Positions 1 to 6,545 of a DNA stretch of 14,113 bases are shown piece by piece. Source of the stretch: GCA-003244245 sp038276315 (GTDB lineage Bacteria; Actinomycetota; Actinomycetes; Mycobacteriales; Pseudonocardiaceae); NCBI GenBank assembly GCA_038276315.1, contig JBBPZY010000181.1, positions 1-14,113 on the forward strand, written 5' to 3'. Both the position numbers and the translations under genes were made by a program. The number at the start of each line of letters is the position of its first letter. Position 1 is the first letter of the stretch. Below the pieces are notes generated by a model. That model was not told the DNA's origin and searched no databases. It saw nothing but the letters and a program-made list of their open reading frames with translations.

Positions 1-62
1 AACGCTTCGATCAGCTCATCGCGCTGCGCGAGCCGCTCCAGCAGCTCCTCAACCGACGGCAT
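1..62 (-). CDS. IS66-like transposase, N-terminal fragment (runs off window)
   Basis: A minus-strand frame opens with ATG at 62-60 and reads MPSVEELLERLAQRDELIEA to the window edge without a stop. This acidic, leucine-rich, coiled-coil-like start resembles the N-termini of actinobacterial IS66 transposases, which begin with a leucine-zipper segment before the zinc-finger and DDE domains. An in-frame GTG three codons upstream is an alternative start. Only about 20 residues are visible, so no catalytic residues can be checked. It lies in the same direction as the gene the element appears to have interrupted. Confidence 0.45.
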   Translation of the reverse strand, partial: MPSVEELLERLAQRDELIEA

Positions 63-141
63 CCCAGGCACTGCGAGATCATCAACGCCACGAACGACAA
101 GATCAAGACACCACGCCGAGCACGGGGACCTGACCAGTTAC
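1..141 (-). mobile_element. End of an IS66-family-like insertion sequence (partial)
   Basis: The homology-like reading of the helicase gene on the minus strand stops abruptly after its KFEATFD residues, and the next minus-strand bases are GTAACTGGTCAGGTCCCC (from 141 downward). IS66-family elements characteristically begin with GTAA at their terminal inverted repeats, and about 80 bases further in a transposase-like reading frame begins. I infer that position 141/142 is the junction and that the element extends leftwards beyond the window. The other end, the full inverted repeat and the 8-bp target duplication usual for the family cannot be seen, so the family call rests on the GTAA end plus the N-terminal peptide. 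Confidence 0.5.
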
Positions 142-920
142 GTCGAAGGTAGCTTCGAACTTGCGCACCAGCACTGGCGTGGCGATCGCGGAGATCCGTA
201 CGTTCCACTCCAGACCGTCCAGCAGCGCGGATCTCGACAGATTCGAGCTACCTACATAGCCGGTGTCGAAACCGCTGTCGCGGCGAAACAGCCATGCCTT
301 CGCGTGCAGCCGGGTCGACTGCGCGTCGTAGCGAATACGCACCTCAGCGCCGAACTTGCGGACCAATTCGTCGAGTGCTCGACGTTCGGTGGCCCCTCGA
401 TAGGTTGTGGTGATCACTCGCAGTGGCACGCCTCGGTTGCGCAGCGTCTCGAGCTCATCGGCGAGTATCCGGATGCCGTGCCAGCGGATGAAGGCGCAGA
501 GCAAGTCAACCCGGTCGGCGCTGGTCAGCTGGGCGCGCAGTTCCGCGCCCAGCGACGGCTCACCGCGGGTGTTGGTGAGCAATGCGACGTCCGACAGCGG
601 CGTTGCCGGCCGCACCACCAGCCGATGGACACCAGGTGCTTCGGGAATGGCCAGCGCGAGCAATTGCTCCAGCGCCACCACGGCATCGGCATCGTCGGTG
701 ATCTGGGCTAGCAGGTGATTGATCTTCTCCAATCGCTGGTGATGTGGATGATCTTTCATTGCCCGACGCACCGCCTCGGCGACATGTCGCGCCAGCACCT
801 CCGGTGCCTCGGCCTCTTCGACGGCACCGAACTGCGCAGTTGAGTTGGGTACAGCGCACAGTGCGCGGTCTAGCCCGCGAGTGTGTAGCGACTCGTAAGC
901 TCCTGCGGAGAGCCGCTCAT
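142..920 (-). pseudogene. Remnant of a PLD-domain helicase (DUF3427-type family), truncated and frameshifted
   Basis: Only the N-terminal phospholipase-D-like nuclease domain remains of a protein family that normally continues into a superfamily 2 helicase. The readable minus-strand frame contains LLTNTRGEPSLGAELRAQL, VDLLCAFIRWHGI, RVITTTYRGATERRALDELV and the PLD core LHAKAWLF followed by YVGSSNLSRSALLDGLEWNV (HxK and GSxN elements). The frame ends at TGA 105-103 after 12 foreign residues read from the inserted element. The annotatable ORF starts at GTG 798, but the same frame continues upstream with family-like residues (AYESLHTRGLDRAL, then APEVLARHVAEAV) without any in-frame ATG, GTG or TTG. 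A start at ATG 920 reads MSGSP and joins that frame if one G is restored near 906/907. The helicase motor is missing, so it is almost certainly non-functional as a helicase. A residual PLD domain product from GTG 798 is conceivable. Confidence 0.72.
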
Positions 921-1022
921 TCGCCGATGCACTGTCGCACGGACCAACGACACGCAGGTCATCCCGGGCTGCTCCAGCAAGGAATTAGGAGCCCGCGACG
1001 CTCAGCATGTGCCCGACCACCA

Positions 1023-1050
1023 TTGGCTGCCCGCTGGTGAACCGTAGGAT
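1023..1050 (+). promoter_or_regulatory. Putative leaderless promoter of the lipid kinase gene
   Basis: TAGGAT at 1045-1050 fits the actinobacterial TANNNT -10 consensus, and TTGGCT at 1023-1028 is a fair -35 match with a 16-base spacer. The GTG start at 1059 lies 8 bases after the -10 box, so transcription would begin at or next to the start codon. No Shine-Dalgarno sequence is visible, which agrees with a leaderless mRNA. Inference from position and consensus only. Confidence 0.4.
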
Positions 1051-1058
1051 TCCGCGCT

Positions 1059-1940
1059 GTGCGCGCCGCGCTGATCGTCAACCCGCATTCCGGTCGTGGT
1101 GCGGCGACGCGGGTGGCCGGCACGGTGGCCGACACGTTGCGCGCCGTGGTGCCGGAGCTGGTCGCCACAGTGACCGCCGACGCGGCGGAAACGAGCAGGG
1201 TCGCCGCACAAGCCGCGCAGCGCGGGGATGACGTGCTCGCTGTGCTCGGCGGGGACGGGACCGCGCAGGTGGCCGCTCAGGCCGTCGCGGGTACCTCAAC
1301 AGCGTTGGCGGTACTGCCCTGCGGGAGCGGCAACGACCTGGCGGCGGCGCTGGGCATCCCGGCCGATCCGGTGCAGGCCGCCCGGCACATCGCGCGGGCG
1401 CTGCGAGCCGGGCAGCGGCGGCGGATCGACCTGGGCCGAATCGAGGGCGCTGCCGGCTTCACCACGGTGTTGTGCACCGGCTTCGACGCGGCGGTGAGTA
1501 AGCGGGCCAACGCGATGCGCTGGCCCGCCGGACCGCGCCGGTACGACCTGGCGGTGCTGGCCGAACTCGCCGCCTTAACGCCCAGGCCGGTGCGTGTGCA
1601 GACGGGGGGCACCGAGGTGGCGCTGGAGGCGATCCTGGTCGCGGTCGGCAACGGGTCCAGCTACGGCGGTGGGTTGCGGATCTGCCCGGCCGCCACGCTG
1701 GCCGACGGCCTGCTCGACGTGATCGTCATCGCCGCGGTGAGCCGGCGCCGGCTGCTGCGGGTGTTCCCCGCGCTTCGCACCGGCGGCCACGTGCACGAGC
1801 CGGAAGTGACCGTCCTGCGCGGCGAAAGCGTGCGTATCGACGGCGACCCGGGCTGGCCGGTCTATGCTGACGGGGAGCCGCAGGGCACCCTGCCGGTGAC
1901 CGTGCACTGCGAACCCGGGGCGCTCACCGTCGTCGCCTAG
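1059..1940 (+). CDS. Diacylglycerol kinase family lipid kinase (DagK/YegS type)
   Basis: A 293-aa soluble enzyme expected to phosphorylate a lipid such as diacylglycerol using ATP at the inner membrane face, recycling lipid for phospholipid synthesis. The N-terminal catalytic domain opens with LIVNPHSGRG (residues 5-14), carries the nucleotide-binding GGDGT at 64-68 and the family signature PCGSGNDLA at 87-95. The C-terminal beta-rich domain contains VGNGSSYGGG and DGLLDV, and ends in a typical DGEPQGTLPVTV segment. Length is usual for the family. The GTG start at 1059 is chosen because homology-like sequence begins at once (RAALIVNP) and a -10 box sits just upstream. The HelY-like helicase gene follows after 9 bases, so they are likely co-transcribed. 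Sphingosine-kinase-like substrates cannot be excluded from sequence. Confidence 0.9.
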   Translation: MRAALIVNPHSGRGAATRVAGTVADTLRAVVPELVATVTADAAETSRVAAQAAQRGDDVLAVLGGDGTAQVAAQAVAGTSTALAVLPCGSGNDLAAALGIPADPVQAARHIARALRAGQRRRIDLGRIEGAAGFTTVLCTGFDAAVSKRANAMRWPAGPRRYDLAVLAELAALTPRPVRVQTGGTEVALEAILVAVGNGSSYGGGLRICPAATLADGLLDVIVIAAVSRRRLLRVFPALRTGGHVHEPEVTVLRGESVRIDGDPGWPVYADGEPQGTLPVTVHCEPGALTVVA

Positions 1941-1943
1941 CCT
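1938..1943 (+). promoter_or_regulatory. Possible internal -10 box giving a leaderless helicase transcript
   Basis: TAGCCT, which includes the TAG stop of the lipid kinase gene, matches TANNNT and ends 6 bases before the helicase GTG at 1950. There is no convincing ribosome binding site in the 9-base gap. Either translation is coupled to the upstream gene or an internal leaderless promoter is used. Low confidence because short TANNNT matches occur by chance. Confidence 0.25.
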
Positions 1944-1949
1944 GGGACG

Positions 1950-4655
1950 GTGGCCAACTCTCCAGCCGAAGCGTATGCCTCGGCCCGCCGGCGGGCCGCC
2001 TTCCCGCGCCTTGACGAGTTCACCGGCAGCCTGCCCTTTGAGCTTGACCCCTTCCAGTGCGCGGGGTGCGAGGCGCTGGAGGAAGGGCACGGAGTGCTGG
2101 TGTGCGCGCCTACCGGCGCAGGCAAGACCGTGGTCGGCGAGTTCGCGGTGCACCTGGCCCTGGCGCAAGGCGGAAAATGCTTCTACACCACGCCGATCAA
2201 GGCGTTGTCCAACCAGAAGTACGCCGATCTGGCGGCTCGGCATGGCGCCGGCACCGTCGGCCTGCTCACCGGGGACACCTCGATCAACGGCGGCGCCTCG
2301 GTGGTCGTGATGACCACCGAGGTACTCCGCAACATGATCTATGCCAGGTCGTCCACGCTGCAGGGACTGGCCTATGTCGTGATGGACGAGATCCATTACC
2401 TCGCCGACCGCTTTCGCGGCGCGGTGTGGGAAGAAGTGATCCTCAACCTGCCGGACAGCGTGCGGCTGGTCGGGCTGTCCGCCACGGTGAGCAACGCCGA
2501 GGAGTTCGGCGAGTGGCTGGTCGACGTACGGGGCGACACCTCGGTGGTGGTCGACGAGCACCGTCCGGTGCCGCTGTGGCAGCACATGATGGTCGGCTCG
2601 CGGATGTTCGACCTGTTCGCCCAGAACACCACTGACGACCGACTCACTGTCGACCCGCACCTGGTGCGGCGCGTGCAGGAGGTGGAGCGCCACAGCGGGT
2701 GGGATCGGCCGCGGCACGGCGGACCTCGATTCCGGCCACCGGCCCGGGTGGACGTGGTGGCTCGGCTGGACCGCGACGGGCTACTGCCGGCGATCACTTT
2801 CATCTTCAGCCGGGCAGGCTGCGAAGCCGCGGTGAACCAATGCGTCCGCAGCGGGCTGCGATTGACCACCCCTGAGGAGGCTGAGCAGATCCGCCGGGTG
2901 GTGGACACCCGCACGGCGGACCTGCCGGAGGGCGACCTCGGTGTGCTCGGCTTCTGGGAGTGGCGCGACGCGCTGGAGCGGGGCGTCGCTGCGCACCACG
3001 CCGGGATGCTGCCGGCATTCAAGGAGACCGTGGAGGACCTGTTCGTCCGCGGGTTGGTCAGGGCGGTGTTCGCCACCGAAACTCTGGCGTTGGGAATCAA
3101 CATGCCGGCCCGCACGGTCGTGCTGGAACGGTTGGTCAAGTACAACGGGGAGGCCCACGTCGATCTCACCCCCGGCGAGTACACCCAGCTCACCGGACGG
3201 GCTGGCCGGCGCGGTATCGACATCGAGGGTCATGCGGTGGTGCTGTGGCAACCAGGCGTGGACCCAACGCAGGTGGCGGGGCTGGCGTCGACCCGCACCT
3301 ACCCGCTGCGCAGCTCGTTTCGGCCCGGCTACAACATGGCCGTCAACCTGGTCGATCGGGTCGGGGTGGCCGCCGGGCGAACGCTGCTCGAGCAGTCCTT
3401 CGCGCAGTTCCAGGCCGACCGCTCGGTGGTGGGGCTGGCCCGCCGGATTGAAAGCAACGCCGAGGGCCTGGCGGGCTACGCCGAGGCGATGGTCTGCCAG
3501 GCGGGTGATTTTGCTGAGTACGCCCAGTTGCGCAGGCAGATCTCGGAGCGGGAGCGGGCACTTGCCCGGCTCAGTGGTGCGGCGCGGCGCACCGAGGTGG
3601 CCGCGTCGCTCGCCACGCTCAAGCGGGGCGACGTCATCGCGGTGCCCAGCGGGCGCCGGTCGGGTCTGGCCGTAGTGATCGATCCTGGCGACGGCCCAGC
3701 CGAGGATCCCCGCCCACTGCTGCTCACCGAGGACCGCTGGGCGGGCCGGCTGTCGATGGTCGACTTCCCGACCCCGGTCGAGGTGCTGGGCCGGATGCGG
3801 CTACCCAAGCGGGTCGAGCACCGTGTTCCTCGGGTGTGCCGCGACCTCGCCTCGGCACTGCGCCAGACCGGCATTGCGGTGCCGTCCCGGGCTCGGCGGC
3901 GCAGCGAGGCGGCTGACGACGCCGAGTTGGCCGCGCTGCGCCGGGCGCTGCGAGCGCATCCGTGCCACGGGTGCGACGACCGGGAGGCGCATGCCCGGTG
4001 GGCCGAGCGTTACGACCGGTTGGACCGTGAGACCGACACGTTGCGCCAGCAGGTCGCCGCCACCACACACTCGCTGGCCCGCGCCTTCGACCGGATCCGC
4101 GCCCTGCTGGTCGAGCGGGGTTACCTCGACGGCGAGCAGCTCACCGAGCACGGCCGCCGGCTGGCTCGGTTGTGGTCGGAGACCGACCTGCTCACCGCGG
4201 AGTGCCTGCGGCAGCGGATCTGGGATGGTCTAGAGCCCGCCGAGTTGGCAGCGGTGATCTCAGTGCTGGTCTATGAGGCCCGCGGAGACGCTGCCACTCC
4301 CCGGGTTCCTCCCGGCCCGGTCAGCGACGCGCTGGTAGCGACCGTGCGGTTGTGGGCCGAGCTGGAAGCCGATGAGCGGCGGTACCGGCTCGAACGTACC
4401 CGCGAACCCGATCTGGGTTTCGCGTGGCCGGTGTACCGGTGGGCACGAGGAGAGTCACTGTCGGCGGTGTTGGTCGCTGCTGAGACCAACGGTGCCGAGC
4501 TGTCCGCGGGAGACTTCGTCCGGTGGTGCCGCCAGGTGGTCGACGTGCTCGACCAGGTGCGCGGTGTCGAGGGGGAGAGCTCTGCGATCGGGGTCGCGGC
4601 GGGCGCCGCGGTACGCGCATTACGCCGCGGCGTGGTCGCCCTGGGCACTGTGTAG
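1950..4655 (+). CDS. helY: Ski2/Mtr4-like superfamily 2 RNA helicase, HelY type
   Basis: A 901-aa DExH helicase of the family that includes mycobacterial HelY and eukaryotic Mtr4/Ski2. In those relatives the role is ATP-driven unwinding of structured RNA during RNA processing or decay; the bacterial role is less well defined. Visible motifs are motif I APTGAGKT at 53-60, motif II DEIH at 146-149, motif III SAT at 177-179 and motif VI TGRAGRRG at 415-422. The region after about 460 carries the arch/insertion and a conserved HPCHGC, then the DSHCT-type C-terminal helical domain (LTAECLRQRIWDGLEPAELAAV). Length is normal for bacterial members. The GTG start at 1950 gives MANSPAEAYASARRR and leaves a full Q-motif-like FELDPFQ at 30-36. 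It follows the lipid kinase by 9 bases. In many actinobacteria helY lies next to tatC, which is not visible here. Confidence 0.9.
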   Translation: MANSPAEAYASARRRAAFPRLDEFTGSLPFELDPFQCAGCEALEEGHGVLVCAPTGAGKTVVGEFAVHLALAQGGKCFYTTPIKALSNQKYADLAARHGAGTVGLLTGDTSINGGASVVVMTTEVLRNMIYARSSTLQGLAYVVMDEIHYLADRFRGAVWEEVILNLPDSVRLVGLSATVSNAEEFGEWLVDVRGDTSVVVDEHRPVPLWQHMMVGSRMFDLFAQNTTDDRLTVDPHLVRRVQEVERHSGWDRPRHGGPRFRPPARVDVVARLDRDGLLPAITFIFSRAGCEAAVNQCVRSGLRLTTPEEAEQIRRVVDTRTADLPEGDLGVLGFWEWRDALERGVAAHHAGMLPAFKETVEDLFVRGLVRAVFATETLALGINMPARTVVLERLVKYNGEAHVDLTPGEYTQLTGRAGRRGIDIEGHAVVLWQPGVDPTQVAGLASTRTYPLRSSFRPGYNMAVNLVDRVGVAAGRTLLEQSFAQFQADRSVVGLARRIESNAEGLAGYAEAMVCQAGDFAEYAQLRRQISERERALARLSGAARRTEVAASLATLKRGDVIAVPSGRRSGLAVVIDPGDGPAEDPRPLLLTEDRWAGRLSMVDFPTPVEVLGRMRLPKRVEHRVPRVCRDLASALRQTGIAVPSRARRRSEAADDAELAALRRALRAHPCHGCDDREAHARWAERYDRLDRETDTLRQQVAATTHSLARAFDRIRALLVERGYLDGEQLTEHGRRLARLWSETDLLTAECLRQRIWDGLEPAELAAVISVLVYEARGDAATPRVPPGPVSDALVATVRLWAELEADERRYRLERTREPDLGFAWPVYRWARGESLSAVLVAAETNGAELSAGDFVRWCRQVVDVLDQVRGVEGESSAIGVAAGAAVRALRRGVVALGTV
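1981..1998. repeat. 18-bp perfect palindrome at the 5' end of the helicase gene
   Basis: CGGCCCGCC followed directly by its reverse complement GGCGGGCCG. It lies 31 bases after the GTG start and encodes Ala-Arg-Arg-Arg-Ala. All bases are G or C, so chance in this composition is a real explanation, but an RNA hairpin near the start could affect translation initiation. Confidence 0.5.
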
Positions 4656-4659
4656 GGAT

Positions 4660-4672
4660 GCTGCGAAGCAGC
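4660..4672. terminator. Small hairpin between the convergent helicase and 77-aa genes
   Basis: GCTGC-gaa-GCAGC just after the helicase stop codon forms a 5-bp stem with a three-base loop. It has no T-tract on either strand, so it is at best a weak terminator or mRNA-end stabiliser for the converging transcripts. Confidence 0.25.
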
Positions 4673-4680
4673 GGCGAGCG

Positions 4681-4914
4681 TCAGGTGTTGCCGATCAGGT
4701 TCCGGATGACGCCGGCCACCGAGGCGTGGCGGTCGGGATAGAGTTCGGCGACGAGCTCGGTGAGTTGGCGGCGGGTGACCCAGGTGAGTCGGTCGAGGTG
4801 GGCAGTGCCGGCGTCGACGATGGGTTCGCGATCGTCGGGGGATTCCCACACCTGCCCGAACCGAATTCCGGACGGCCCTGGGGGTAGTGCCGAGCGCGGT
4901 GCAGCTGCCCTCAC
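4681..4914 (-). CDS. Small hypothetical protein, conserved-looking (77 aa)
   Basis: The product is not recognised. The C-terminal 55 residues read like a compact folded domain: VWESPDDREPIVDAGTAHLD, then RLTWVTRRQLTELVAELYPD and ASVAGVIRNLIGNT at the end, with a predicted strand followed by two helices. Codons are strongly GC-ending throughout, as in the flanking genes, which supports real coding. The N-terminal 20 residues (Ala/Pro-rich, from GTG 4914) are weak, and the GTG at the VWESP valine is a possible alternative start. It converges on the helicase gene with 25 bases between stop codons and is divergent from the molybdenum hydroxylase operon. No cysteine clusters, signal peptide or membrane segment are visible. 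Confidence 0.65.
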   Translation of the reverse strand: MRAAAPRSALPPGPSGIRFGQVWESPDDREPIVDAGTAHLDRLTWVTRRQLTELVAELYPDRHASVAGVIRNLIGNT

Positions 4915-4992
4915 CTGTGGTCGGACGCTGCGTCGGTGAATGCTGTGGCGGCCAGGTTTGGGGTGGGGTTAGTGGACGAGGTACGAGTCCCA

Positions 4993-5008
4993 GGATTAGC
5001 GCGAATCC
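4993..5008. promoter_or_regulatory. Inverted repeat upstream of the molybdenum hydroxylase operon
   Basis: GGATT-agcgcg-AATCC, a perfect 5-bp dyad with a 6-base spacer, ends 19 bases before the GTG at 5028 in the 113-base gap between the divergent 77-aa gene and the operon. Its position suits an operator for a dimeric regulator or a 5'-UTR hairpin. No clear -10/-35 pair is visible next to it, so the call is tentative. Confidence 0.3.
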
Positions 5009-5027
5009 GTCGGGGAATACCGGTCCC

Positions 5028-5546
5028 GTGGACACCGAACTGAGCCTCTACGTCGACGGGGCGCCGCACCACCTAGTGGTGGATACTCGGATGACGCTGC
5101 TGGATCTGCTGCGGGAGCGGCTGGGCAAGATGAGCCCGAAGAAGGGCTGCGACCACGGCCAATGCGGTGCCTGCACGGTGCTGATCGATGGCCGCCGGGC
5201 GCTGGCCTGCTTGGCGCTGGCGGTCGCGCACGGGGGCTGCGAGATCGTCACGGCCGATGGTCTAGGTCACGACGGCGCGTTGCACCCGGTCGCACAGGCA
5301 TTCCTGGACCACGATGCGTTCCAGTGCGGCTACTGCACCCCGGGGCAGATTTGCTCGGCGGTCGGGATGCTGGACGAGTTCGCGCGGGGTTGGCCGAGCG
5401 CGGCCACCATATTCATGGCGTCCGAGCCGGAGCTCGACCACGACGAGGTGGCCGAACGGATGAGTGGAAATCTGTGCCGCTGCGGCGCGTATGCGAATAT
5501 CGTGCCCGCGGTGCAGGACGCGGCCGGGCAGGTGGCGCCACGATGA
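5028..5546 (+). CDS. Molybdenum hydroxylase 2Fe-2S subunit (PaoA/YagT-like)
   Basis: A 172-aa electron-transfer subunit with two [2Fe-2S] clusters, passing electrons from the Mo site to FAD. The plant-type ferredoxin cluster ligands are C41, C46, C49 and C61 (CDHGQCGACT plus a later Cys). The second, family-specific cluster uses C100 and C103 (CGYCTPGQ) and C150 and C152 (CRCGAY). The frame is open upstream to 4887, but GTG 5028 is chosen because the family core ELSLYVDGAPH begins immediately after it and the upstream residues are Gly/Ser/Pro-rich filler. A GGGGA at 5012-5016 is a plausible though distant ribosome binding site. Unlike E. coli PaoA there is no twin-arginine leader in either form, so a cytoplasmic enzyme is inferred. 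The stop overlaps the next start (ATGA), indicating translational coupling. Confidence 0.9.
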   Translation: MDTELSLYVDGAPHHLVVDTRMTLLDLLRERLGKMSPKKGCDHGQCGACTVLIDGRRALACLALAVAHGGCEIVTADGLGHDGALHPVAQAFLDHDAFQCGYCTPGQICSAVGMLDEFARGWPSAATIFMASEPELDHDEVAERMSGNLCRCGAYANIVPAVQDAAGQVAPR

Positions 5547-6544
5547 AACCGTTCGCTTACCAGGCCCCCGGTGACGCCGCTACCGCGGTGCGCAGTGTGA
5601 CCGCCGATCCGACCGCGGTGTTCCTCGCCGGCGGGACGAATCTCGTGGATCACCTTAAGCTCGGTGTCGCCACACCGGATCTCATCGTCGACATCACCGC
5701 GGCAACCTCCGACGAGATCATCGACGATGGCGCAGGCGGCTTGCGCATCGGCGCGGCGGTTCCCAACAGTGACCTGGCCGCCGACCGCCGCGTCCGGGAG
5801 CGCTATCCGGTTCTGGCGCAGGCGCTGCTCGCCGGAGCCTCGGGGCAGCTGCGCAACATGGCCAGCACCGGCGGCAACCCGCTGCAACGCACCCGCTGCG
5901 TCTACTTCCAGGACGTCACAACTCTCTGTAACAAACGCAGGCCCGGCTCAGGATGCTCGGCGATCGGTGGCTACACCCGATACCACGCGATCCTCGGAGC
6001 GTCCGAGCAGTGCATCGCCACCCACCCGTCGGACCTGGCGGTCGCGCTGGCCGCTCTGGACGCCGAAGTCAGGGTGCTCGGAGCCGCCGGGGAACGCGGG
6101 ATCCCCTTCGTGGACCTGCACCGGCTGCCTGCGCAGCACCCCGAACGCGACACGGTCCTCGAACATGGCGAGCTCATCCTGTCGATCGACCTCCCGCCAC
6201 TGCCGATCGCGGTCCGCTCGGCCTACCGCAAGGTCCGCGACCGTGCGTCCTACGCGTTCGCGTTGGTGTCGGTCGCCGCCGCGCTCGACGTCGCCGACGG
6301 GATTGTCCGCGACGCCCGCATCGCGTTCGGCGGGGTGGCGCACAAGCCGTGGCGGGCGACCAAGGCCGAGGAGTCACTTCGCGGGGCACCGGCGTCCGAT
6401 GACAGCTACCGCGCGGCGGCACGGACCGAGCTGGCGGACGCCCAGGCGCAGGCCGGTATCGACGGCGGCAACGCCTTCAAGATCCCGCTTCTCACCCGCA
6501 CGCTAGTGGCGACACTGCGCGGCCTCGCCCGCAAGGAGGCCTGA
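5543..6544 (+). CDS. Molybdenum hydroxylase FAD subunit with extra Fe-S motif (PaoB/YagS-like)
   Basis: A 333-aa FAD-binding subunit of the CO-dehydrogenase-flavoprotein fold. The FAD pyrophosphate-binding segment LAGGTNLVDHLKLG lies at 28-41, and the second flavin motif RNMASTGGNP is near 104-113. Next come C119, C129, C138 and C157 in CVYFQ, TLCNKR, GSGCSA and EQCIATHPSD, the four-cysteine pattern of the PaoB/YagS branch, where a [4Fe-4S] cluster is known in the E. coli enzyme. That pattern separates this complex from ordinary xanthine dehydrogenases. ATG 5543 is chosen for the ATGA overlap and the immediate KPFAYQAPGDAATAV family start. The Mo subunit begins one base after the stop. Substrate cannot be read from this subunit. 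Confidence 0.92.
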   Translation: MKPFAYQAPGDAATAVRSVTADPTAVFLAGGTNLVDHLKLGVATPDLIVDITAATSDEIIDDGAGGLRIGAAVPNSDLAADRRVRERYPVLAQALLAGASGQLRNMASTGGNPLQRTRCVYFQDVTTLCNKRRPGSGCSAIGGYTRYHAILGASEQCIATHPSDLAVALAALDAEVRVLGAAGERGIPFVDLHRLPAQHPERDTVLEHGELILSIDLPPLPIAVRSAYRKVRDRASYAFALVSVAAALDVADGIVRDARIAFGGVAHKPWRATKAEESLRGAPASDDSYRAAARTELADAQAQAGIDGGNAFKIPLLTRTLVATLRGLARKEA

Positions 6545-6545
6545 C

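Noticed and set aside
304..718. Plus-strand frames of 135 and 103 aa over the PLD-domain relic
   Set aside because: They lie opposite residues with clear family motifs; no motif of their own.
1575..2717. 380-aa minus-strand open frame opposite the lipid kinase and helicase genes
   Set aside because: His/Arg/Gly-rich shadow of two well-supported genes; it crosses the gene boundary and shows no recognisable domain.
4271..5035. 254-aa minus-strand frame overlapping the helicase end and the 77-aa gene
   Set aside because: Thr/Arg/Pro/Ser-rich composition typical of a shadow; it overlaps better-supported coding in other frames.
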